From Planctomycetota bacterium (GTDB lineage: Bacteria; Planctomycetota; UBA1135; UBA2386), in NCBI GenBank assembly GCA_025459175.1, contig JALORC010000040.1, positions 1 through 53,525 of the forward strand: DNA of 53,525 nt, read 5' to 3'. Positions 9,079-17,506 of this stretch are shown here, one piece after another. Below the pieces are notes generated by a model. That model was not told the origin of the DNA. It saw only the letters and a program-made list of their open reading frames with translations, and did no database searches. Position numbers and translations under genes: made by a program. Numbering within the stretch: position 1 is the stretch's first letter; each line of letters begins with the position of its first letter.

Positions 9079-9767
9079 GGAGTGCCTCCAGAGCGCCGCG
9101 CGGCGACCTCGTCGCGCCCGGCGGCCGCGCTGGCGGCCAGCAGCTGCTTGAGGGCGGTGACGGCGTTGTGCATGCGCGACTTCACGGTGCCGACCGGGAT
9201 GCCGAGCAGCTCACTGATCTCGCCGTACGGCCGCTCCTGATAGACCGCGAGCTCGAACACCAGGCGATGTGGCTCGGTCAGCCGCTCGAGCGCGCGGCGC
9301 AGCGCCTGCCGTTCTTCGGCGTCGGCAAGCTGCTGCGGCGGGGCGATGTCGGGGCCGGCGTGGTCGATCGAGACCGGCGCGTCGTCGCCGGGCAGCATCA
9401 CCTGGTCGTACGACTGGAACCGCGGCCGCGGGCGCTGCTGGCGGTAGTGGTCGATCCACAAGTTGGTGGCGACGCGGTAGACGAAGGTCGCCATGCGGCC
9501 CTCGGGGCGATAGCGCTTGCTGGCGAGCATCAGCTTCAGGAACAGGTCCTGCGCCAGGTCCTCGGCGCGGTCTCGGTCCCAGCACAGCCGGTAGAAGAAC
9601 TGCAGCATGCGGTCGCGGTAGGCATCGACCAGCTGGCGGAACGCGTTCGGCTCGCCGTCCCGGTAGCGCAGCAGCCAGTCGATCTCGGCTTCCGGCGCGT
9701 CGGCACCGTCGGCGCGGGTTGCCGCCGCGGTCTTCGGCGGGGTCGACGGTTGCGGCCTGTGCTTCAT
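9075..9767 (-). CDS. ECF-type RNA polymerase sigma factor
   Basis: Extracytoplasmic-function sigma factor of the RpoE-like group, 230 residues. Region 2 is clear (RDRMLQFFYRLCWDRDRAED, then FVYRVATNLWIDHYRQQ) and region 4 carries YGEISELLGIPVGTVKSRMH, the -35-binding helix-turn-helix. The first 30 residues are a low-complexity extension. It is translationally coupled to the downstream probable anti-sigma gene. A ribosome binding site (GAGGA) lies about eight bases upstream, and a promoter resembling those read by ECF sigma factors lies just ahead, which suggests autoregulation. Confidence 0.95.
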   Translation of the reverse strand: MKHRPQPSTPPKTAAATRADGADAPEAEIDWLLRYRDGEPNAFRQLVDAYRDRMLQFFYRLCWDRDRAEDLAQDLFLKLMLASKRYRPEGRMATFVYRVATNLWIDHYRQQRPRPRFQSYDQVMLPGDDAPVSIDHAGPDIAPPQQLADAEERQALRRALERLTEPHRLVFELAVYQERPYGEISELLGIPVGTVKSRMHNAVTALKQLLAASAAAGRDEVAARRSGGTP

Positions 9768-9793
9768 CGGGTGGTTCCTCGAGGCAGCCGGGC

Positions 9794-9821
9794 AGAACGC
9801 GCGGCTGCGGCCCGTGGTTCA
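9794..9821 (-). promoter_or_regulatory. Candidate ECF sigma promoter
   Basis: On the minus strand TGAACC (9821-9816) is followed after 16 bases by CGTTCT (9799-9794), a -35/-10 pair of the kind used by RpoE/SigW-like factors. The -35 element overlaps the tsaE stop codon. The predicted start is about 20 bases ahead of the sigma-factor ATG. This fits positive autoregulation but is a single-site match by eye. Confidence 0.4.
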
Positions 9822-10304
9822 GGTCATTTTCGGCAGGTCGGTGAGGAAAGGGAAGTCGCCGGCGCGATCGGCGCGCAGCCGCACCTGCCGACCACCGTCC
9901 GCTGCCACCGCCAGTTCGAGCCACAGCGTGGTCTCCGGCAGGTGGGCCGCGACCCGATCGGCCCACTCGATGACCACCACCGCATCGGCGGCGAACAGGT
10001 ATTCGAGGCCGCCGTCGTCGAGGAACCCGGCCAGCTTCGCCGGCAGGTAGGCATCGGCGTGCCGCAGCGGGATCGGGCCCTGGTGCTCGACGACCAGCAG
10101 ATACGTCGGGCTCTGCACCTGGTCCGGATCGTCCAGCGCGAGGCCCCGGGCGAGGCCGCGCACCAGGGTCGTCTTGCCGGTGCCGAGATCGCCGACCAGC
10201 GCCAGCACCGCGCCCGGACCGAGACGGGCGCCGAGCCAGGCGCCGAGCCGTTCGGTGGCCTCCGGATCGGCCGGCAAGTGCAGCTCAACGTGCATCGAGG
10301 TCAT
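9819..10304 (-). CDS. tsaE: tRNA threonylcarbamoyladenosine biosynthesis ATPase
   Basis: TsaE (YjeE) is the small P-loop ATPase that works with TsaB, TsaC/TsaC2 and TsaD to make t6A at position 37 of ANN-decoding tRNAs. The protein has about 161 residues, normal for the family. Walker A is GDLGTGKTTL. Other family signatures are SPTYLLVVEH, HADAYL and VVVIEWADR. Starts at 10304 and 10295 are both possible; either overlaps the 3' end of thiL, so the two are translated from one message. None of the other t6A genes is in the window. Confidence 0.92.
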   Translation of the reverse strand: MTSMHVELHLPADPEATERLGAWLGARLGPGAVLALVGDLGTGKTTLVRGLARGLALDDPDQVQSPTYLLVVEHQGPIPLRHADAYLPAKLAGFLDDGGLEYLFAADAVVVIEWADRVAAHLPETTLWLELAVAADGGRQVRLRADRAGDFPFLTDLPKMT

Positions 10305-11205
10305 GTTGGTAGCCCGTGGGGTGCAGGCGCCGGCGCTCGCTGCCGTCCACCAGCCACAGTCCCTTGGTGCGCACGACGCGACCGATCGGACGTCGCGCCC
10401 GCGCCGACAACGGTCCACCGGCGGCCAGTTCGCGGCCACCGGCCTGCGCCCACAGCAGCGCGTGGTCCTCCCCATCGGTCAACGCCGCCTGCAGCGCGGC
10501 GCCGTGGTCGCCACCGGCGCGCCGGCGCGCGGCGGCGGTGATCGGGATCGCGGCCGCCGACAGCTCGGCGCCGAGGCCACCGCTCGCCTGCAGCAGCGTC
10601 TGCAGATCGAGCAGCAGGCCGTCGCTGATGTCCATCGCCGCGTGCACCGGCGACTGCGCCGCGAGCCACTGCCCGGCCGCCAACGGGGGCCGGAACCGCA
10701 GATGATGCCCCGCCAGCGAGCCACCGAGGGCGGCGGTCACGTGCAGCGTGTCACCCGGTCGGGCTCCACAGCGGCGCAGCGCGCGACCGTTCAGGTGGCC
10801 GACCGCGGTCACCGTCACCGACAGCGGGCCCGGCGTCACGGCGACGTCGCCGCCGATCACCAGCGCCCCCGCCGCGCGCGCCGCGGCGCGCAGGCCGCGC
10901 AGCAACGCGGTCCGCGCGCGGGCCGGATAGCCGCGCGGCAGCGCCAACGACACCAGCAGCCAGTCGGCGCTCGCCCCCATCGCCGCGAGGTCGGCGAGGT
11001 TGCGGTTCACGGCCTTGCGACCGACCAGCGCCGGGTCCGCGTCGAGCGCGAAGTGCACGCCGGCGATCACCGGGTCGCAGCAGAGCACGCCGGCGCGGCC
11101 GCGATGGCGCACCACCGCGGCGTCGTCGCCGATGCCGACCAGCACGTCGCGATGATTGCCGAAGAACTGCGCGAGGCCGGCGGTGAAGGCGCGTTCAGCG
11201 ACCAT
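10285..11205 (-). CDS. thiL: Thiamine-monophosphate kinase
   Basis: Phosphorylates thiamine monophosphate to thiamine diphosphate, the last step of vitamin B1 synthesis; cytoplasmic, AIRS/PurM-like fold. Seen in the 306 residues: GIGDDAAVV, AVNRNLADLAAMGA, GGDVAVTPGPLSVTVTAVG and AMDISDGLLLDL, which form the metal and nucleotide site. Its start overlaps the end of the signal-peptidase-like gene by 11 bases and its end overlaps tsaE. It lies two genes downstream of thiE, which makes a compact thiamine segment. Confidence 0.95.
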   Translation of the reverse strand: MVAERAFTAGLAQFFGNHRDVLVGIGDDAAVVRHRGRAGVLCCDPVIAGVHFALDADPALVGRKAVNRNLADLAAMGASADWLLVSLALPRGYPARARTALLRGLRAAARAAGALVIGGDVAVTPGPLSVTVTAVGHLNGRALRRCGARPGDTLHVTAALGGSLAGHHLRFRPPLAAGQWLAAQSPVHAAMDISDGLLLDLQTLLQASGGLGAELSAAAIPITAAARRRAGGDHGAALQAALTDGEDHALLWAQAGGRELAAGGPLSARARRPIGRVVRTKGLWLVDGSERRRLHPTGYQHDLDAR

Positions 11206-11614
11206 GCTCGGCTCCGCTGCCCGACGGCGGCAGCGCCACCATCACCGTGGCCAGCACGCTGCTGCGCGGCAGTGGGCCGAAGGTCCGGCTGTCGGACCAG
11301 AACGCGTTCGGGTTGGGATGCTGGACCGTCACGGTCGCGGCGTCGAGCGCGGTGACGCGCGACAGCAGCACGCCGTTCGGGCCGTCGACGAACACGTCGC
11401 TGCCGACCCGCAGGCCGCGCGACCAGCGGTCGACGATGCACCACGCGCCGGGCGGCAGGCCCGGCACCGTGTTCATGCCGGCGGGCACCCAGCGGGTGCC
11501 GAAGCGCACGAAGAACCACACGAACAGCAGCGCCGCGGCGATCCAGGTGCCGCGGCGCAACCAGTGCGCGGCACGGATCGGATCGAGGCCGGTGGTGCTG
11601 CCGGAGACTGCCAT
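11195..11614 (-). CDS. Signal peptidase I-like (S26 fold) membrane protein, probably inactive
   Basis: A 139-residue protein with one membrane helix (WIAAALLFVWFFVRFG, about residues 24-39) followed by a short S26/LexA-like beta domain. Resemblance to signal peptidase I is strongest at the end, where NAFWSDSRTFGPLPRSSVLA matches the box E pattern DSRxxGPVP. The region where the nucleophile Ser should sit reads VPAGMNTVPGLPPG, with no Ser-Met-x-Pro, and the usual YIKR with the general-base Lys reads LLSR. It is therefore probably a non-catalytic relative. It lies between thiE and thiL and overlaps the latter. Its role is unknown. Confidence 0.7.
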   Translation of the reverse strand: MAVSGSTTGLDPIRAAHWLRRGTWIAAALLFVWFFVRFGTRWVPAGMNTVPGLPPGAWCIVDRWSRGLRVGSDVFVDGPNGVLLSRVTALDAATVTVQHPNPNAFWSDSRTFGPLPRSSVLATVMVALPPSGSGAEHGR

Positions 11615-11660
11615 CGCTGCAGCATCGCGCCCGCCGGCGGTGCGCGCCAGCGGCACTCGC

Positions 11661-12317
11661 TCACGCGTGCGTGGGCGGCCACGCGGCCAGCAGCGCCGCC
11701 GCGGCCGCGGTCGGGTCGGCCGCGGCCATGATCGCGCTGCGCACGGCGATCCCGATCGGGCGACCGGCGACCGGCACTGCGGACAACTGCTCCACGATGG
11801 CAGCATCGATACCGCCGAGCCACAGCACCGGCAGACGGGCCATCGCCGTCAGCCGCGCCGCGCGCACCGGGCCGAGGTGCGGCGCGCCGGGCTTGCTCGC
11901 CGTCGGCCACACGGGCGCGAGCAGCGCGAAGTCGCAGCCGGCGGCGACCGCCAGTTCGAGTTCCGCGGCGTCGTGCGCCGAGAACCCGAGCACCGCCGCC
12001 GGCCCCAGCACCCGCCGCGCCAGTTCCGGCGGCACCGAGCGATGGCCGACCTGGGCGCCGTGGGCGCCACCGGCCGCGGCGACGTCGATACGGTCGTTGA
12101 CCAGCAGCGTGGCGCCGGCGGCTTCACAGCGGCGCAACAATCGCTCCGCGACCTGCAGCAGCACCCGCGCCGACCAGTCCGGTTCCCGCAATTGCACGCA
12201 GCGCACGCCCCCGTCGAGCGCCTGCTGCACGACGCGTTCGACGCGGGCCGGATCACCGCGTCCGTCGGTGATCAGCATCAGCCGCAACCGCGCGCGCAGA
12301 TCGGTGGGCTCGCTCAT
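11661..12317 (-). CDS. thiE: Thiamine-phosphate synthase / TenI-like protein
   Basis: TIM-barrel of the ThiE/TenI family, 218 residues; ThiE joins the thiazole and pyrimidine moieties to give thiamine phosphate. Recognisable motifs are VQLREP, LLVNDRID, GFSAHD, APVWPTASKPG and LGGID. Two usually conserved residues are missing: the Lys of QxREK is Pro here, and the Asp after the HxGQ-type motif is not evident (AQVGHRS). It may therefore be a divergent ThiE or a TenI-like protein. The presence of thiL two genes downstream favours a thiamine role. The gene starts nine bases after the stop of the FAD oxidoreductase. Confidence 0.82.
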   Translation of the reverse strand: MSEPTDLRARLRLMLITDGRGDPARVERVVQQALDGGVRCVQLREPDWSARVLLQVAERLLRRCEAAGATLLVNDRIDVAAAGGAHGAQVGHRSVPPELARRVLGPAAVLGFSAHDAAELELAVAAGCDFALLAPVWPTASKPGAPHLGPVRAARLTAMARLPVLWLGGIDAAIVEQLSAVPVAGRPIGIAVRSAIMAAADPTAAAAALLAAWPPTHA

Positions 12318-12326
12318 GCGCCGTCG

Positions 12327-13784
12327 TCAGATCCGCTTCTCGTAGATCGGCCCCTTCTCGAAGTACTCGTTCTCCGAGCCGACCGTGTCCATGTCGTACT
12401 TGCGGCCCTCGAGCAGGATGCGGCTGGCGATGATGCCCATCTCGAGGCTGTGGTCCTGGTTGGTGTAGCGGAACCGACCGGGCCGCCCGATGTAGACCAG
12501 GTTCTCGATGCCCTCGAGCCACTGCTGCACGACGCCGAGCCGCTCCTTGTAGTGGCTGTCGTAGACCGGGTAGACGTGCGGCCGCTTCCACAGGTAGGTC
12601 TGGCGCACCTCCTTGCGGGTGAAGAAGCCCCACTTCTCGAAGTACGGCATCACCAGGTCGACGACCTGTTCCTTGGTCATCGTCCACAGCGGGTCGGACT
12701 CGAACGCGAAGAACTCGACGAAGAAGGACGTCTTGCCCGGCGGGCACATGTCCTTGCTGAAGTTCTTCATCTCGCTGGTGCGACCGAACGGGATGTCCTG
12801 GCTCGGGAAGTAGATCCAGTTGTCGTCGGTGACCTTTTCCTTGTCGAGCGTCAGGAACAGGTAGATCTGGGCCCGCCACCGCAGCTTGCTCGCCGCCTCG
12901 CGCACCGCGGGTGGCGGCGGCGGATCGAGCAGTTCGAGGAAGCGCGTGATCGGCACCGACTCCACGACCTTGCCCGGCTTCACGGTGATCTCCCCGTCCG
13001 GTGTGCGCAGGTCGACCTCGGTGATGCGCTTGCCGTCGTGGCGGATCCGCACCGGCTCGCTGTCGGTGAAGATCTGCGTGCCGGTGGCGACCAGGTGCTT
13101 GCCGATCTCCTGATAGATGCGGCCGGTGCCGAACTGCGGGTAGTAGAACTCGTCGACCAGCGACTTCGGCCCCTTCTTGCTGCCGAGGCCGAGAGCGTTC
13201 TTGAACACGCTCCACAGGTTGAGCCCGCTGATGCGTTGCTTGGCCCAGTCCGGATGGATCTCGGCGCACGGGATGCCCCAGATCTTCTCCGAGTAGTTGA
13301 TCATGCTGAACTCGGCCAGCGAGCGGCCGAAGTTCGCGACCACGTAGTCCTCGAACGTGCGCAGCGGCTTCTTGAACAGCCCGTAGCGCAGCCGCGCCCA
13401 CACGTAGTCGAAGCCGATCCGCGCGCTGCGCAGCAGACCGAGGTTCTTGACCACCTGCTGGAAGTTGACGGGGTAGTTGAAGTACTTGCCGTCGACGAAC
13501 TGCCGGGTCAGGCGCGGCACCTTGCGCCACTCCTCGTGCAGCAGGTCCTCGATGAAGTCGTAGAGGTACTGGTTCTTGCTGAAGAACCGGTGCGGCCCGA
13601 TGTCGGTCAGGAAGACGTCGTCGCCCTCGCGGATGGTCAGCGTCTTGGCCAGGCCGCCGATCTGCTGATCGCGCTCGATGACGGTCGCCCGGTGCCCCTT
13701 GCGGGACAGCTCCATGGCACAGGCCAGACCGGCTGGGCCGGCGCCGAGAACGAGGATGGCGGGTTCGGATTCGGGACGAGGCAT
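12327..13784 (-). CDS. FAD-dependent oxidoreductase, UDP-galactopyranose mutase-like
   Basis: A 485-residue flavoprotein of the amine-oxidase/protoporphyrinogen-oxidase-like group. The FAD-binding N terminus reads ILVLGAGPAGLACAMELSRK, followed by IERDQQIGGLAKT and a GPHRFF segment like that of UDP-galactopyranose mutase-related proteins. Near the C terminus GRPGRFRYTNQDHSLEMG resembles the second flavin-binding region. No signal peptide or membrane helix is visible. The ATG at 13784 is preferred, since the dinucleotide-binding motif begins soon after it. The substrate is unknown; such proteins are often linked to cell-surface sugars. It lies 111 bases after the helicase-partner gene and nine before thiE. 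Confidence 0.85.
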   Translation of the reverse strand: MPRPESEPAILVLGAGPAGLACAMELSRKGHRATVIERDQQIGGLAKTLTIREGDDVFLTDIGPHRFFSKNQYLYDFIEDLLHEEWRKVPRLTRQFVDGKYFNYPVNFQQVVKNLGLLRSARIGFDYVWARLRYGLFKKPLRTFEDYVVANFGRSLAEFSMINYSEKIWGIPCAEIHPDWAKQRISGLNLWSVFKNALGLGSKKGPKSLVDEFYYPQFGTGRIYQEIGKHLVATGTQIFTDSEPVRIRHDGKRITEVDLRTPDGEITVKPGKVVESVPITRFLELLDPPPPPAVREAASKLRWRAQIYLFLTLDKEKVTDDNWIYFPSQDIPFGRTSEMKNFSKDMCPPGKTSFFVEFFAFESDPLWTMTKEQVVDLVMPYFEKWGFFTRKEVRQTYLWKRPHVYPVYDSHYKERLGVVQQWLEGIENLVYIGRPGRFRYTNQDHSLEMGIIASRILLEGRKYDMDTVGSENEYFEKGPIYEKRI

Positions 13785-13895
13785 CGGGAAATCGGCGGTG
13801 CGTGGCGGCGAGACCACGAGGGGACGTTCATCGTCCGTCCGGCGGCCGCCGCGGAGCAGATCGGCGGGCGTCGGGAACGGACCGTGGCATCGGGG

Positions 13896-15791
13896 TCAGG
13901 AGGGCGGATGCTGCCCCCATTCCTCGAGGGAGTAGAGCACGTTCTGCGGAATCGGTACGCGGGCGCGCTCGGTCAGCTCCTGCACGATCTGCGCCATGGT
14001 CAGGCCGTCCTGCAGGCCGGCATGAATACTCGACTGGTCGAACGTGAATTGATGCACGTGGTCGCTCTTGGTGCGACGCGCGAACCGGTCGAACAGGTGC
14101 ACGACCTCGTGCACGTCGAAGCCGGGGAACACCAGGATCTCGAAATCCGGCTGCACGATGATCGCGCAGCGCGTGCCACCGACCTTGGCCGCGGGCTCGG
14201 CCTCCAGCAGTTCCGCGCCCAGGCGCGACAGTCGCAGCGCGGTGACCCGGCCCTGGTGCATGCCGATGTCGATCAGGCCGAGCGGGAACAGGCGCTTCTT
14301 GATCCACACCAGCAGGTTCCAGCTCATCTGCTGCAGCGACTCGCTCGGCGTGTAGCCGCCGCCCTGGAACCGCGCCGCGAAGAACTCCTCGGTCGCTTTG
14401 GTATCGAGCTGGGCCAGGTAGGCGTTGCGGGTCAGGAACGGCAGCACCGCCGGGTCCTGCCACAGCAGCGGCTCGGCGCGGCGCAGCAGGCGCAGCAGTA
14501 CGCGTCGCATGCGCACGTGATGGAACGCCTCGCCCGGCAGGGTGCGGTCCTCGACCACGTGCGACAGCAGCGTCTTGACCTGCTCGCCGAGCGAGGACTG
14601 TTCGAACGCCTGGCCGGCCGGGGTCGGGCGCAGGGAGCGCTCGCCGCGCCGATCGATCAGGCGGCGGTGCAGACAGAACCGGAACACCAGTTCGAGCATC
14701 GACTCCTGGTCGACGAAGCCGCCCGGCACCGGCAGCAGCAGCCCGGCGATGCGCTTGTGCGAGGCCTTGAACAGCTCGCCCTCGGCGGTGAACAGCACTT
14801 TGCTCTGCTGCAGCTCGCGCAGGAAGCGACCGACGTTGCTGGCGAGGTCGCCGCCGCAGCCGAGTTCCTCGGTCACGGTCGGTCGATGCTCCTCGCCGCG
14901 CTTGCGGATCGCGTGCAGCGCCACTTCGTGGAACACCACCACCGCGCGCTCGATCGGCTGGATGCCGATGCGCGCCAGGTCGAGCGGGCCGGTGGTGCCG
15001 AGCATCGCCTCCTCGAGGCACTTCTGCACCAGGCCGAGATCGGGTGGTTCGGGCTGGTCGACCTCGCGCAGCAGTTCGTCGAACGCGACCAGGCCGCCGT
15101 GCTTGTGCAGCGCCGTCTCCACCAGCCCCGACACCGCCGGCGGCAGCTTCGCCAGCCGCTGCGTCATCGCCTTCTCGAGCGTGTAGAGCTTGTAGATCTT
15201 GCGCGCGTGGTCGGCCGCCTTCTGCTCGGCGGCCTTCTGGTCGGTGGCCTTGCCGCCGCCGGTCTTGCCGCCGTTGCCGTTGGCGCGTTCGTCGGCGTGC
15301 GCACGCTCGCGGAAGAAGCGGGCGTCGAGGAAGCCCTGCAGCAGCAGCACGTCCTGCAGCTGGCGTTGCCGCCGGGCTCGCTGCTGGCGCACGCACTCGA
15401 CGAGCTCGCTGGGCACCGCCCAGCAGGGACTGTCGAAGCTCGCCCAGCGCTTGTCCTTGACCATCCACACGAACGCCTCGCGATGCAGTGCGGCGAGGGC
15501 GGCTTCGAGCTCGAACCGGCTCTTGAAGTGCTTGCCGAGCGCGCCGAACAGCGCTTGCGTGGTGCGCAGCGAGCCGTCGTCGCCGAAGAACGCCTCCAGC
15601 AGGTCCTGCAGCTTGCGCGGCAGCGCGGTCAGGCGGCGGGTGACGCGGGGCTCGTCCTCCATGGCGGCGCAGGCCGTGGCGACGATCTTGTCCGCGGCGG
15701 TCGGCACTTCGTCGCACCACCGGGTCACGCACTCGCGCACGACGCTCTCGGGCGCACCCTGCAACAACAAGCGCAGGCTCAACCGGGTCAT
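13896..15791 (-). CDS. Helicase-associated protein, partner of XPB
   Basis: A 631-residue soluble protein that overlaps the end of the XPB helicase gene by four bases (ATGA). Repeated winged-helix-like segments fill the chain; the C-terminal part, with CAIIVQPDFEILVFPGFD and HQFTFDQSSIHAGLQDGLTM, matches the helicase C-terminal-like domain found in the companion protein encoded beside Ercc3/XPB in mycobacteria. A Lys/Gly-rich linker at about residues 165-190 separates the N-terminal third. It probably modulates or tethers the helicase during DNA repair. The exact activity is unknown. Confidence 0.82.
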   Translation of the reverse strand: MTRLSLRLLLQGAPESVVRECVTRWCDEVPTAADKIVATACAAMEDEPRVTRRLTALPRKLQDLLEAFFGDDGSLRTTQALFGALGKHFKSRFELEAALAALHREAFVWMVKDKRWASFDSPCWAVPSELVECVRQQRARRQRQLQDVLLLQGFLDARFFRERAHADERANGNGGKTGGGKATDQKAAEQKAADHARKIYKLYTLEKAMTQRLAKLPPAVSGLVETALHKHGGLVAFDELLREVDQPEPPDLGLVQKCLEEAMLGTTGPLDLARIGIQPIERAVVVFHEVALHAIRKRGEEHRPTVTEELGCGGDLASNVGRFLRELQQSKVLFTAEGELFKASHKRIAGLLLPVPGGFVDQESMLELVFRFCLHRRLIDRRGERSLRPTPAGQAFEQSSLGEQVKTLLSHVVEDRTLPGEAFHHVRMRRVLLRLLRRAEPLLWQDPAVLPFLTRNAYLAQLDTKATEEFFAARFQGGGYTPSESLQQMSWNLLVWIKKRLFPLGLIDIGMHQGRVTALRLSRLGAELLEAEPAAKVGGTRCAIIVQPDFEILVFPGFDVHEVVHLFDRFARRTKSDHVHQFTFDQSSIHAGLQDGLTMAQIVQELTERARVPIPQNVLYSLEEWGQHPPS

Positions 15792-17506
15792 GCCCGCGCC
15801 TCCCGCCGCTCGGCGGCGAGGGCGAGCAGCGCGGCGGCTGCCACGATCTCGTAGGCGTAGCCCTGTTCGCACAGGAACAGCTGGCGCTTCTTCGCGAACT
15901 CCTGCTCGCGGGTGTCGGCGCTCACCAGCGTGTAGAACGAGGCCGGCCCACCGTCCTGCTTGGGGCGCAGCACCCGGCCCAGCCGCTGCGCCTCCTCCTG
16001 GCGGCTGCCGAACGTGCCCGACACCTGGATCGCGACGTTGGCGTCCGGCAGGTCGATCGCGAAGTTGCCGACCTTGCTGACGATCAGGCGCGGCAGCTCC
16101 CCGCGCCGGAACGCCGCGTACAGGCGATCGCGTTCCGCGTTCGGGGTCTGGCCGGTGATCAGCGGCAACCGGAAGACGGTCGCGAGGTGCTGCAACTGTT
16201 CGATGTACTGCCCGATCACCAGCACCCGGTCGCCGTGGTGCAGCTGCAGCAGCGCTCCCACCACGTCGTCCTTCTGTTCGTTGTCGGCCGCGAGCCGGAT
16301 CTGCTGGCGGGCGCCCGCCGCGGCGTAGCGCTGCGCGCGGGCGGCCGCCAGCGGCACGCGGACCTCGACGCAGCGCGCCGGGGCCAGGAAGCCCTGCCGT
16401 TCGAGCTGCTTCCACGGCAGTTCGTAACGCTTGGGGCCGATCAGCGAGAACACCTCGTCGGCGCGGCCGTCCTCGCGCACCAGCGTCGCCGTCAGGCCGA
16501 GCCGCCGGCGCGCCTGGATGCCGGCGGTGGCGCGGAACACCGGGGCCGGCAGCAGGTGGACCTCGTCGTAGACGATCAAGCCGAAGCCGCCGCGGTCGAA
16601 CAGGTCCATGTGCGTGAAGGCATCGAGCTTGCCCTTGCGATGGGTCAGGATCTGGTAGGTCGCGACGGTGACCGGCCGGATCTGCTTCTGTTCGCCGGTG
16701 TACTCACCGACCTGCTGCTCGGTGAGGCCGGTCTTGTCGAGGATCTCGCGCACCCACTGCCGGACCGCCACGGTGTTGGTGGTCAGCACCAGCGTGTTGG
16801 TCTGCAGCAGGTGCATCGTGGCGATGCCGACCACCGTCTTGCCGGCGCCGCACGGCAGCACCACGACGCCGCAGCCGCCGCGATCGCTGCCACCGGCATG
16901 GAAGGCCGCCGCCGCCGCCGACTGGTAGTCGCGCAGCGCGAACGGCCGCGGCCCGGCGCCCGCGGCCCGCAGCGCGAACACGAGCGACTCGCCGGTGCGA
17001 TAGCCGGCGCGGTCGTCGACCGGATAGCCGAGCTTGACCAGCACCTGCTTGAGCTCGCCGCGCTGCTCGGCGGCGACCAGCGCCCCGTCGTCGTCCCACG
17101 ACTGCAGCAGCGGTTCGAGCTGCGGATGCGCCGCCAGCGTGCGCAGCGTCGCCGGTTCGTCGCAGCACAGCCGCAGCCGTCCGGCGTCGTGGGCCACCAG
17201 GCGCAGCAGGCCGTAGCGACGGAACCACTCGCGCAGCTGCGTCAGCAGCGCCGGCGCGATCGGGAAGCGGGAGTTGCGCAGCAACCAGTCGCAGACCGCG
17301 TCGGCCTGTTCGCCGAGCGCGGCCGCGTTCCAGATGCTGACCGGCGTGAGCCGGTAGAAGTGCACGTACTCGGGCGACTTCTCGAGCTCGGCGAACCGTG
17401 CCAGCCGATCGCGCGCGGCTTCGTAGTCCGGGTGCTGCGTCTCGAGCAACACGGTGCGGTCCGCCTGCACGATCAGCGGTGGCTCGGTCGGCAACACGTT
17501 GCTCAT
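15788..17506 (-). CDS. XPB/Ercc3-type DNA helicase
   Basis: Superfamily 2 DNA helicase/translocase of the XPB family, 572 residues. After an N-terminal DNA-binding-like domain it shows Q-like FALRDYQSAAAAAF, Walker A LPCGAGKTVVG (near residue 216), the DEVH box IVYDEVHLLP (near 312), GLTATLVREDG including the RED motif typical of XPB, and motif VI AQRLGRVLRPK. In eukaryotes and archaea XPB opens DNA for nucleotide excision repair or transcription. Here the gene overlaps uvrA by four bases upstream and its partner gene by four bases downstream. That places a bacterial-type incision protein and an XPB helicase in one translational unit. Confidence 0.94.
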   Translation of the reverse strand: MSNVLPTEPPLIVQADRTVLLETQHPDYEAARDRLARFAELEKSPEYVHFYRLTPVSIWNAAALGEQADAVCDWLLRNSRFPIAPALLTQLREWFRRYGLLRLVAHDAGRLRLCCDEPATLRTLAAHPQLEPLLQSWDDDGALVAAEQRGELKQVLVKLGYPVDDRAGYRTGESLVFALRAAGAGPRPFALRDYQSAAAAAFHAGGSDRGGCGVVVLPCGAGKTVVGIATMHLLQTNTLVLTTNTVAVRQWVREILDKTGLTEQQVGEYTGEQKQIRPVTVATYQILTHRKGKLDAFTHMDLFDRGGFGLIVYDEVHLLPAPVFRATAGIQARRRLGLTATLVREDGRADEVFSLIGPKRYELPWKQLERQGFLAPARCVEVRVPLAAARAQRYAAAGARQQIRLAADNEQKDDVVGALLQLHHGDRVLVIGQYIEQLQHLATVFRLPLITGQTPNAERDRLYAAFRRGELPRLIVSKVGNFAIDLPDANVAIQVSGTFGSRQEEAQRLGRVLRPKQDGGPASFYTLVSADTREQEFAKKRQLFLCEQGYAYEIVAAAALLALAAERREARA

